Source of the DNA: Leishmania donovani
Lineage: Eukaryota; Euglenozoa; Kinetoplastea; Trypanosomatida; Trypanosomatidae
DNA length: 64,000 nt
Direction of reading: 5' to 3'
NCBI RefSeq assembly: GCF_000227135.1
Contig: NC_018246.1
Location: forward strand, 311,956-375,955
In this document: one piece after another, positions 1 through 10,600 of the stretch
Layout of the letters: each line of letters begins with the position of its first letter
Position numbering within the stretch: position 1 is the stretch's first letter
Program-made: the position numbers and the translations under genes
Notes under the pieces: model-generated
What the model was told of the DNA's origin: nothing
The model's database searches: none
Seen by the model: the letters and a program-made list of their open reading frames with translations, nothing else

Positions 1-1932
1 CTGGTGGACCTTGCTGGGTCGGAGCGCACTGGTGCGGCCGGAGCCGAGGGCAATGAGTTCCACGACGGTGTGAAGATCAACCAGTCGCTGACGGTGCTGG
101 GGCGCGTGATCGACCGTCTGGCGGACCTCTCGCAGAACAAGGGAGGGGGCTTCAGCATTCCGTACCGCGATTCGAACCTGACATGGGTGCTGAGCGACTC
201 GATCGGCGGCAACAGCCAGACCTCGATGATTGCCACCGTCTCGCCACACTCTATCAACTACGAGGAGATGCGGCAGACAATCCGATATGCGTCACGCGCA
301 AAGAACATCATCAACTGGGTAAAGAAGAACGAGGACCCGCAGGTGGTGCTTATCCGCGAGCTGCGCGAGCAGGTGGTGGACCTGGAGCAGCGCCTAAAGG
401 AGGCGGGTGGCAGCAACTACACGAACGAGTACGTGCAAGGACTGGAGAGGAGATTGCACCAATTGGAGAAGAAGTGTGCTGATCAGGAACGCATCATAGC
501 AGGTCTGCGGGCGCAGCTGGAGTTTGCCGGTATTGTGGACCCGACCGTCGCTGAGGGATATCTGGACCCGGCGACCCGCGCCAAGGAGGATCAGCAGAGG
601 ACGAAAGCGGAGGAGAATATGCGCAAGCAGCTCGACAAGGCGCAGATAACCATTGCCGAATTGAGGGCTGAGCTGGAGCACCGCGGTGTGACGATCGAGC
701 CGGAGTCCCTGAAGGCGATGAAGGAAAAGCTACAGAGGCAGGATGCGCAACTGCTTGCCCTCACCACCGAGGTCTCCCTGCACCGCCGTTTGAGGTCTCA
801 CTTTGAGAATATAGACACGGTTATGGAGCTTGTCAAGGGCAAGGAAACGCTGCTCCTGTGCGCCTGCAACGGCATTCTCACCGCCAACAGCGAGGCGGCT
901 GCCATTCTGCAGAAGATGCTAAGTGAGCGCGAGGACGACTTGCGCGACACGAAGCGGCTCCACGAGGAGGAACTGGCGACGCAGGCGGAGCGATTCTGTG
1001 AGCGGCTGAAGGAAGCCCTGGACGAGGGCGCAGTGCAGCAGCAGCAACTTCTTGACCGCCACCGTGACGCCGTCGCGCAGCTGGAGGGGCGGCTGCAACG
1101 CAGCCACGAGATCAATGAAATGGAGCGCAAGCGCAACGATAAGGAGAAGGAGGAGTTGCGGCAGCGAGTGCAGCTCGCGCAGGAGCGAATGCGCAACGAG
1201 TATCAGCAGGAGATCGAGCGGCTGCGCGCCCGAGTGGAGGGTGACATCGGGGACCGCCACAAGTCCGGAGACGCGGTGCGCCAGCTTCAGGAGATGCACG
1301 AGCGCGAGATGGAGCGCCTGAGGGACGAGCTGAATCTCCTGAAGCGCAGCAAGGATAGCGACTGTGCTCGTCTGCATAATCAGCTGGAGAACGAGCGGCT
1401 GCGCCGCGAGTCGGACCTTATGGAGAAAGACCGCCAGATGAGACTGCTGCGCAACGAGGTCGATGACGCGAAGCGAACGATAGAGAAGCTGAACGACGAG
1501 AAGAACAATATGGAAAAGGAGTATCAGGGTCAGATCCGCGAGTTGATGTTGCAGCAGGAGCAGCTCCTGAACGTGAGCAACGCTGTTCTCTCTGGCTGGG
1601 AAAACAAGTCATCGGCGCTGGAGGCGGATCTGCACAAGATGCGCGCGCTTGTGTACGACAAGGACTACATGAACTTCCGGCAAAACATCCGAGCCCTGGC
1701 CTTCATGGAGCGCGTCAACTTCGATGAAAAGCTGAAGGAGCTGGACGAGAAGGAGCGGCTGCAGGAGGCACGCATTCGCCAGATTATCTCCAAGGCACGC
1801 CGCGCGTATGATGAGCAGAACCGTAGCCTGAAGCGGTTCGAGCAGGACATCAAGGACCGGATCGGCCGTGCCAGGGTGGGCGATGGTAGCAGTGACACCT
1901 CGCTGCGACCAGAAGACCTCCCCTCCCCATGA
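1..1932 (+). CDS. Kinesin, C-terminal part (5' end outside window)
   Basis: This is a microtubule motor whose N-terminal half, including the P-loop, lies upstream of the window. The reading frame is open from base 1 and enters at the switch II motif (LVDLAGSERTG). The last motor helices follow, with YRDSNLTWVL, GGNSQTSMIATVSPHS and the neck-proximal RYASRAKNI. After about residue 105 the protein is almost entirely charged coiled coil, to residue about 625, ending in a short Ser/Pro tail at a TGA. The YRDS..LTW..DS.GGNS pattern resembles kinesin-3-type motors, but the subfamily is not assigned. The same motifs recur in the next gene (DLAGSERTGA, ATVSPHS, RYASRAK, NEDPQV), so the two look like a diverged tandem pair. 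Kinesin identity is certain; cargo and location are unknown. Confidence 0.95.
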   Translation: MVDLAGSERTGAAGAEGNEFHDGVKINQSLTVLGRVIDRLADLSQNKGGGFSIPYRDSNLTWVLSDSIGGNSQTSMIATVSPHSINYEEMRQTIRYASRAKNIINWVKKNEDPQVVLIRELREQVVDLEQRLKEAGGSNYTNEYVQGLERRLHQLEKKCADQERIIAGLRAQLEFAGIVDPTVAEGYLDPATRAKEDQQRTKAEENMRKQLDKAQITIAELRAELEHRGVTIEPESLKAMKEKLQRQDAQLLALTTEVSLHRRLRSHFENIDTVMELVKGKETLLLCACNGILTANSEAAAILQKMLSEREDDLRDTKRLHEEELATQAERFCERLKEALDEGAVQQQQLLDRHRDAVAQLEGRLQRSHEINEMERKRNDKEKEELRQRVQLAQERMRNEYQQEIERLRARVEGDIGDRHKSGDAVRQLQEMHEREMERLRDELNLLKRSKDSDCARLHNQLENERLRRESDLMEKDRQMRLLRNEVDDAKRTIEKLNDEKNNMEKEYQGQIRELMLQQEQLLNVSNAVLSGWENKSSALEADLHKMRALVYDKDYMNFRQNIRALAFMERVNFDEKLKELDEKERLQEARIRQIISKARRAYDEQNRSLKRFEQDIKDRIGRARVGDGSSDTSLRPEDLPSP

Positions 1933-4623
1933 CCCAATTGACCCATCGACTCATTATCCGTCTTGTAGGTTTTCGGCTTCTTGCGACGGTCTTGCCTGCC
2001 CCTCCGCCGTCCCATCGACGCCACACCCCTCTCTTCGCCTTCGTTCGCTCTTTTCCTTTTTTTTTGTTTGCTTTTGCCACGTCTCTCTCCGGTGAGTGGG
2101 ATGCCCCTGCTAGTGTCTTTTCGGACTGCGTCGGTTAGCCGTCCCGCCCCCCCCCACCCAAAATACCAGCCTCGCCCCCTCCCTCCCCCTCTCCTGTATG
2201 TGTCTCCCTTTTCTCGACCTCCGCTTGCACCTCGTTGCACTCGCCGACCCCCCACCCCACCCCACCCACACATCACAATTCTTTTTTATTTCGTTTCCCC
2301 TTTACCCTCCACGTCGCTTTTCTCTTGTTCGTCATTGTCTCTCTCTCTCTCTCTGGTGGCGGTGACCGGCCGTGTATTGTCGTCCGCCTCGCACGTCGGT
2401 ACTGTTGTTGTTTTCTTTGCTTCTGCGTATCGCCCTTTTCTTTCTCGTTTCGTGGCTTCCGTGAGCCGGCGGGTGACACGTCAGGGACAAGATTTAGTGC
2501 AGATGGTGCGCTGTCCACCGCATCGCTAGCATTGTGGCATCCCCTGCCCCCTCCCCCACCCCGACTCCTACCAGAGCCTCCACCGCCCGCCAGTCTTTCC
2601 CATGAGGGCGTCTGACCCGGAGCTGTGCCTGGTATGCTACGCGAGATTCCCGGGCTGCTTGAGCCTCACAGCACCTCTCCTTTCACGCATGGACCTGATT
2701 ACGCACACCTCAGTTCTCGCTGCAGGGGGGGGGAGGCTTCCCCCGTCAGGTGTCTATGGCTGCCTCCCCCCCCCTGCGCCCTTTCAGAAAGACAAGCTGT
2801 TAGCTCGCGGTGCGCAGGCGCATGTTTAGCCATGACCCCCTTCGGCTTGGCACACCCATGCCTGCCAGAGGCGTGCGGGTTCAGGGAAATGCAGAGTGAC
2901 TCTGCTGCCGTGAACTCGTGGCAGCGTCCCCAATGTCGTGGCACGTGTGGGCAAGCCACCCACACAAGCACTCCCCCACGACATCGCCAGAAATGGCAAA
3001 TGAAAAGAGCGAGCTCCCCACCCCACCCTAGACAGCAACGCTGTCCTGAAGCAGGCCCGAGGACCCACAAGTGCGAGCGCTGTGTGCACGCGCTGCCAGC
3101 CACCGCTGGCGTGGTGTGCCGCATCCACGCAGGGCGGCACGCGGAGGTCCGCAGAGCAACGGTGAGGCGCGGTGAATGCGTTAGAGGATCCAGACGAATC
3201 AACTGCCCACGCAGGGCACGCGTGCGAAACATGTGCGGCATCTCCCACCTCCGACCGTGCGGGCTGACGCGGCGCCGATGCGGGAAGCACGACGAGAGCA
3301 CCCTGAACTCGCGCCATCGAGTCTTCCAGACTGGAGTGTGGAGAGTCACTGCACGATCTTGTGGAATGCCGCGGCTTGAGGCGACGGAGATTGCGCAACA
3401 CGACACACACACACACACACACACAGGTCGGGTGTAGAGGGTCTCAGCGGGCCCTGGCCTGCAGCTGGCCAACGTCCTGCTTGAGGTTATCCGGCATGCA
3501 GGTGGGCCAGCCCCCCTCCCCCACCCCCTATTACCCGCACGGTAGACGCCACTGCTTCCGCCCTCGAGTAAGGACCCGGACGCAGACCTGGGGGAGGGGG
3601 GGGGGGCGGTGCAGCGGAGGCGGGTGAGCAGTGGCTGCATCTGCGTCTGTGTTGCTGGCATGTGTTCGTGGGCGGGATCGGGGCATACACGTTCTAGCAG
3701 CAACAGGAAAGCGCCAAACAAAAAGGAAGAAAGGGGCCTTCTCTTTGAAGGGCGCCGCTTTCTCGTGCTGTGATGTGCAGTGGTGTGCGAGTACGTGTTC
3801 TCCATCTGGGTGTGCCCTCATGCAGTGCGTAGGGAGCAGCACTGCCTCCCATCCATTTCTTTTTTCCCTCCAGGTTTTACAACGTGTGTGCAGGTGAGCG
3901 TGACTTCTTGATGCATATGTGCTCTGAATTTCGCCTGTTGTTGTTTTTTTTTTTTCGTCATGTTTGACCTTCCACTCTGTTGGTGCTCTTGTCGCCCTCC
4001 TCCCCCTTTCTCTTCCTGTGGTCATCCCTTTTCCCGTGCCCTCTCTCTCTGCCTTGTAAGATGCAGCCTCATGGCCATTCTATCCTTATTCGCACCACCT
4101 TCTCTTCACGCAACGGCGTGGGCGACCGCAAGACAACGGTACAGAAGCGAAAAAGCGAAAAAGCGTCCGTGCCGTTGCTGCGCTGCTGCTGCTGCTACCG
4201 GGGACCTTATTTGGCTCACATTTCTCGGATGCTCGCTGTGTGTGTGTGTGTGTGTGTTGTCTGTGCGTGCACACTTGCAGCAACCTACCACTCACCTGCC
4301 CTTGTCTGTTCTCGTTGGCTCTTCTAGATTGTGTCTCTTCTTTATGTTGTTGTTGTTTTCGCGCCTTCTTTCACTCCCTCTTTCCCATCCCTCAGTGAGT
4401 CTCCCTTCTGGCACGTACACACACGTACCAACGCCACCACCACCACCCCTTAGAGCTTCCATCTCTCTCTCTCTCTTGGCCGTTTTGCCGTGCCGACCTT
4501 TTCGTATTCTGTTGCCTCACCAACACCACCACCACCGTCGTGGCGGGCTCGTGCGCTCTCCTCTCTCTACTCACTCTTTCTCTGCGAAACCGACGTGCTC
4601 CCCGTGCGTCAATACAGAGCAGC
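1933..4623. other. Intergenic region between the two kinesin genes
   Basis: This is 2.7 kb without a convincing gene. The first part (to about 2600) is a C/T-rich presumed 3' UTR with a CT run near 2340. A GC-rich block that is not pyrimidine-biased sits at about 2815-3400 (listed separately). An AC dinucleotide run follows at 3403-3425, then G and T homopolymers near 3600 and 3945, and a TG run near 4240. From about 4310 to 4600 the strand is strongly pyrimidine-rich, as expected upstream of a trans-splice acceptor. A candidate AG lies at about 4618, just before the next ATG. Confidence 0.7.
2815..3400. repeat. Possible SIDER-like degenerate retroposon block
   Basis: About 600 bp of GC-rich sequence of mixed base composition stands out from the pyrimidine-rich spacer around it and ends against an AC run at 3403-3425. 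Leishmania intergenic DNA carries many short degenerate retroposons (SIDER1/SIDER2, about 500-600 bp), and size, setting and composition fit. Long open frames on both strands reflect the base composition, not a gene. It does not match the inverted repeat at 11790/56488 by eye. No target-site duplication was identified. Confidence 0.3.
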
Positions 4624-7600
4624 ATGAACGGCGACGGCGCATCGTCCACGGGCACGACGCTATCCGCGTCGACAGCGTCGCACAGGCTACTCCTCGGCAA
4701 TGAAACCAGTGCAACAAAGGTGTTTGTGCGCGTGCGCCCCTTCAGCGCGGCCGAGCGCGGCAAAGGCGATGCCGAGCCAATGACGATCGTCACCGTCAGC
4801 GACGAGCATCCGTCGCACATTACCACGCTAGACCCGAGCAAAGGCTACCAGCCGAAGGCGACGTATGTGTTCGATCGCTGCTTCAACAGCGCCACCGCTT
4901 GTGTGGCCGAAGAGGCGCAGCGGCTTTTGTTGGGCAATGGCAAGGACATGGGCATGGCGCCGACCGCCTTGACAGCGCTGGAGGAGGTCAGTGCAGAGGG
5001 CTCAATCAACCCCATCTTGCTAGAATGTCTCAAACGTGATCAGGCCGCCGTCTACGGCCATGTCGGGCGGCCGGTGCTGCTCAACGCACTAGCCGGCTAC
5101 AATGGCTGCGTCTTCGCCTACGGTCAGACCGGCAGCGGAAAGACGTACACAATGATGGGGCCGCCAGGAGTGTTTGGTGCAACCTTCGGTGGCGCGCCTG
5201 CACAGGTGAGGACCGTGGCCCCCGCCAAGAAATTCCGCCGCGCTGCCACCGCGTACAACAGCCAGCTGCGCTGGACGCCGGAAGCGAGTTCCGACGATGT
5301 TATGGACTCGCGCTTCCAGTCCTTTCTCTCCGTGACGCCTCGCGCGCATGTGCGTACACCCTGCAGTGGCGGCCACATGGACACCATGTCGATGGCGGGG
5401 GATGCACCCTTGCCGATGGATTGCAGCCTGTCAGTGAGCTCGGATGTGCTGCTGCAGCGGTCCCGACGCGGCAGCCGCCGCGACAGCAACGCTCTCTGCC
5501 TGGGAGAGGAGGAGAACCTTCAAGGCATCGTGCCGCGTCTTGTGCGAGAGCTTTTCGCGGAGCTGCACCAGAAGCGCGAGCAGGACAGCAGCCACTCCTT
5601 CCGCGTCGAGGTGGAGTACTATGAGATCTACCGCGAGAAAGTCATGGACCTCCTCAGCAGCAGCAGCGCCGCCGCCGCCGGCGCCAACGGCAGCGGCAGC
5701 GTAGAGCTGCGCGTGCGACACAGCAAGTCTGCTGGCCCGTATGTAGAAAATTTGACAAAGAAGCACGTGGACGATGAGGGAGAAGTCTTTCGGCTCCTGC
5801 GGCACGGCAACCTGCGCCGGCACACAGCCTCGACGGCGATAAATGATCGAAGTAGTCGCAGTCACGCCATCTTCGTGCTGCACCTCGTGCAGATGCGCAT
5901 CTCCGACGACGACAGCGCCTCCGCGAAGGTGTCGAGTAAGGTCAACCTCGTCGACCTTGCCGGGTCGGAGCGGACGGGAGCGCACAGCGTGGAGGGGGAC
6001 CAGTTCAAGGAGGGCGTCGTGATCAACTCATCCCTGACGGTTCTCGGCCGCGTCATTGACGCTCTTGCCGACAAGTCGTCAGGCAAGCGCAACGTCTTCT
6101 GCCCGTACCGCGACTCTGTTCTCACGTGGCTGCTCATGGACTCGCTCGGCGGGAACAGCAAGACGACCATGGTGGCGACAGTGTCTCCGCACTCATCCAA
6201 CTTCGATGAGGCGTGCCAGACGCTGCGGTACGCAAGTCGGGCGAAGCAGATTGTCACTAAGGTGGTCGTCAACGAGGACCCGCAGGTGCGGCAGATCAAG
6301 CTGCTCACCGCCGAGGTGCAGCGACTCAAGGCGCGGTTGAGCGCTGAGGGCAAGGCCGTGGACAACGATGACGACGTCGAGGTCCTGCAAGAGCGCATTG
6401 CTGCATTGGAGGAGGAGTTGAACGAAACGCGCAACCAGCTGGATCAGAAGTCGAGCGAGCTTGCGGCTATCTGCGCCTCCCGGCACACCTCGTCGACGCT
6501 GCCCTCGACGCTCAAGGCGGGCAACGCCGGCGCTGCGGGCACGGCGAAGGAGCTGGCGAAGGCCAGGTCGGACGTGCGCCGCTTGGAGGCTGAGAATTTG
6601 CTGCATCTGCAGACCGAGCAGGAGCTGCGAGACACGATGGAGCGTCTCAAGACACTGGAGAGAAAGTACGGACAGCTGCTCAGTGAATCCAAGGAGGCGC
6701 AAGAGACTGTCAAGAAGCGGGACAGGGAGATTCAGGAAAAGGATAGGCGCATCAGTGAGTTGCAGCATCAGCTGCAGCAGCAGGCTGCTCAGATGCAGGC
6801 CGACTCGCCGCTCACATCCAACCCCAGCGCCTTGTCACCACGGTCAGTCTGGGGGAAGTCCGGCGAGACGGTGTCTACAGCGACCGCCGCCGGCATACCA
6901 CCGATGGCCCTCACAGTGAACGCGAATGAGTCTGGCAAGGCTGCTGGGAAGAAGACAAAGAAAGCGAAGGCCGGCGCCGCGTCAGCGTCGACCGCCGCAG
7001 CGCCGCCGGGGTCTCCGCAGCGTCGCGAGTCAGAATGGCTCAATGAGATTTCACGGATTCGGGCGCAGTTCGAGGAGGACAAGAAGCAGCTTGTGACGCA
7101 GATGCAGGAGCGCAACGACGCCTTTCGCAAGAGTCAGCTTGAGGTGAAGCGGCTAAAGAGCGAGCTGAAAAGTGAGCAGGACGCGCTGCGCACGGTAGAG
7201 AAGAGCCTGCACGACCAGCATGCCGAGGCAACGCGACGGCTGCAGGAGGAGGTGCAGGAGCTGAAGCGCGCACTCAAGGACGAGCGCCGGAACAACAAGG
7301 ATCTGCGTCAGTCGCTTACGGCCCCGGAAGAGGTGCAACCGCCGTTCTCGTATGCATATGTGGCTCAGACTGTTTACGACGAAGAGAGGTGGCGCGGTGA
7401 CGTGCAACAGCAGGAGGCATCGGCGTGGCAGCACGTGATGCAGGTCTGGCAGCTCTCTCAAGTGGAAGCGGCGAAGATGGCCGCCGTGGAGCAGCAGCAC
7501 GCTGCACAGCTCGCAGCGTTGTCGGAGGCTCACAGGACGAGCGAAAGCATCGTCAGCACCATACGTCAGGAGCTGGAGGAGATGCGCGCCGTGCAGGAGA

Positions 7601-10600
7601 AGGCTAACGCGCTGCGCGAACGCATCTCCGAGCTTGAGGATGCAGCGACGCAGCAGAGGGAGAGGGAGAAGCACCTACGAGAGCAGGTTTCCGATCTAGA
7701 AGGACAGCTATGCCAAGAGCAGGAGCGCGGCAAGACTGCCTTGCAGCGCCTGGAAGCGGAGCTGAAGGATCAGAGGCGCGCTGTAGCCACTGCGGAGGAG
7801 GCCGCGGCCTCCTTGAAGGCCGCGCACGCTGGAGAAAAGCAGCAGGCGGAATCTGCGATGAGAGCGGAACAGGAGCAACATGCCACAGCTGTGGCATCAC
7901 TGCAGGCACAGATCCGACAGGCAGAGGATAAATTGCACAACTCCGAAGAAGCGCATAGAGCGCAGGTGCGGCGGGGGCTTGAGCAGGCAAGCGAGCATGA
8001 GGCCGCTCTCGCGATGCTGCGGTCGCAGCTCGAGTCGAGCAAAAAGGCTGCCGCTACTGCGGAAGAAGTTCATCGAGGTGAACGGGTGGCGTTGGAGCAG
8101 AGGCTCAAGCAGCAAGAGGAAGCGTTCGCCTCTCGTGCTTCTGTCCTTGAGCAGGAGCTGGCGGCGGCTCGCATGCAACTCGACCGGGATAGTCGTGCAT
8201 CTGCCAAGGCGCTCTCGGAGCTGGAAGAGCAGCTCACAGCGGCGCAGGCGGCGCACAACGCGTCCGCCGAGGCCCTTCGACTCAAGGTTGAGCGCGCCAT
8301 GGCACAGGCCGCCGACCACGAGAAGGCGGCGCAGCTGCTTCGCAGAGACCTGGACACGGAGAGAGCGGCGGCGCAGACCGCAGCGCAGGAGCATGCCGCT
8401 CTTGCGGCAAACCTAGCAGAGGAGCTGCAGACGCAGCGGAAGCAACGCGAGGAAATCAGCGCCTCTCTCACACAGCAACTGGCGGAGCTGCAGTCGAGAC
8501 TGGCGGTCGCCGAGGAAACGCGCCGCACGGAGCGCAAGCGCGCTGCCGACGCGGCAGCGGCTCAGGAGACCGTTCTGGCCGGCCTCCGCGCTGAGCTCGA
8601 GTCGGTGCAGGCAGCCCACACCGCCGCGGCACAGGCACATGAAGAGCAGCTGCGCGAGGTGCGTGGTACACAGGCGCGCCTTACACAAGAAGCGCAGTCG
8701 AATGCCGATTCTCTGGCCGCTCAGGTGATGGAGCTGCAAACTCGCTTGGCTGCCGCGGGGAGGGATTCCGAGAATGCACTGAGAAAGCTCACGGAGGAGA
8801 TGGAGGCGATTCGCACCCAGCTCCACAAGTCAGAAGAGGCGCGTCGGCACCAGATCCAGCGATCCATTGAGCGGGCTGCGCAGCATGACGCCGCGTTGGC
8901 GGAGCTGCGGCAACAAGTGGCAGAGGAGCAGGCTGCCAAGGCAGCTGCAGCGAAGAGACACAAAGAGGAGCTGCTCAAGGCCGAGGACAAGTTTTCGGCG
9001 CATCATCTGGAAACCTCGGAAACCATCAGCGCTCTCAAGCAGCAGCTCGAGCAGGCCCACCACAGTGCACAGCAACGCGAGGCCGATGCGGCAGCGCTGC
9101 AGCAGATCCTTCAGCGTGAGTTGGACTGCACGAGAGCCGAACTGGAGGCCTCTGAGAAAGCTCGAGCGGCGCATATTCAACGGAGCGTCGAAAAGGCGGC
9201 AGCGCACGAGCAGACGGAGGCCAAGCTTCGGGCGGAGATTTCCTGCTTGGCAGCAAAAGCCGATGCGACAGACGCGGCGCACTCGACCTGGGTGGCAGAG
9301 TTGCAAGAGCGCCTTCACGAGCAGCAGTGCGCAGCCGCAGCGCAGCTGGCCGATGCGACCGCAGCGCTGGAAAGCGAAAGGGCGAAGGCCCAGCATGCGT
9401 CGGAAGACCACAAAAAGGTTCTCGCCGCTGCCCTCGACAAGGTTGCCTCGCTGCAGGCGGCGCTCGCCAAGTCTGAAGAAGCCGAAAGGGTGCAGGCTCA
9501 GCGCTTAGTCGAGCAGTCCGCGGCGCACGATAGCGCGATTCAGGCTGCAAGGCGGGATTTGCAACGTCAGCAGGCGGAGGCGGCCGACACAGCTGCGGCG
9601 CACGCGGAGGAGCTGCGCGGGTGGGAGGCCAGGTGGCAACAACAGGCCGCATCGAGCAAAGTCGAGATAGAGTCCATTCGCCAGGAGGCTGAAGCGCAGC
9701 GACGCGCTGAAGTGGACGCCGCGGTGAAGGCGCACACGTCTGCCGTAGACGCCCTGGAAGCCACCCTCAACGAGATGCGCATTCGGCTCGGCGAGGTGGA
9801 GGCGTCACGCACCGCGGAAGCGGTGCGCCGTGAGCAGCAGGCCAGTGAGCACGCCAAAGCTGTGTCTGCACTGCAAGCTGAGCTGCAAGGTGCTCACCAA
9901 GCGAGTGCCGCAGCGGCAGCCGCGCACAAGGCTGCCGTTGAACAGCTCAACGACGTCATTGCAGAGCAGCAACGGGCCAAGATTGAGGAGGTCGCCGCCA
10001 TCAAACAGAAGCTACTGGAGACTCAGAGGAAGCTTACCAGATCAGAGGAGGCGAGGAGACGAGGGGTTACAGAAAGAGCTGAGGTGGCGACGGCGCACAC
10101 CCAGTCACTTGACGCGCTCCGTCGCTCCATGGAAGCTGAGCATCAACAGAAACTGGATGCCCTCACGGCGACCAAGGCAAGAGAACTGGAGGCGGTGCAG
10201 ATGCAGCTCGACGAGCAGAGGGTCGTCGCACAACAGCTCCAGAGGGACCTCCGAGACACTCGTCGTCAGGTACAGCAGTTGGTGGAGACCCAGAACTACG
10301 TAGGCAAGCAAGTGGAGGCGGAAAAACAGGCGAACGCCGAACTCCGCCGTAACTTGGCAGACACCGCGGCGCAGCAGGCGGCTAGCGCGGCAGCTGCCAC
10401 GGAGCTGGAGGCGACGTTGGAGCAGGCAAAGGCTTCCCTTACGCAGCTCGTCGCGGAGAAGACGGCGGTGTCGACGGAGCTCACCCGGGCCATCGAGACG
10501 GCGGAGAGCACCCGTGCTCACCTTGCAGACGTGGAGAAAATATCGCAGCAGCGCCACGAAGAGCTGGAGGCGCAGGGATCTGCCCTTGCCAACGCCGTCG

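Noticed and set aside
2699..3805. Long open frames on both strands in the first intergenic region
   Set aside because: They coincide with a GC-rich repeat-like block and CA run; amino-acid content is low-complexity and no family is seen.
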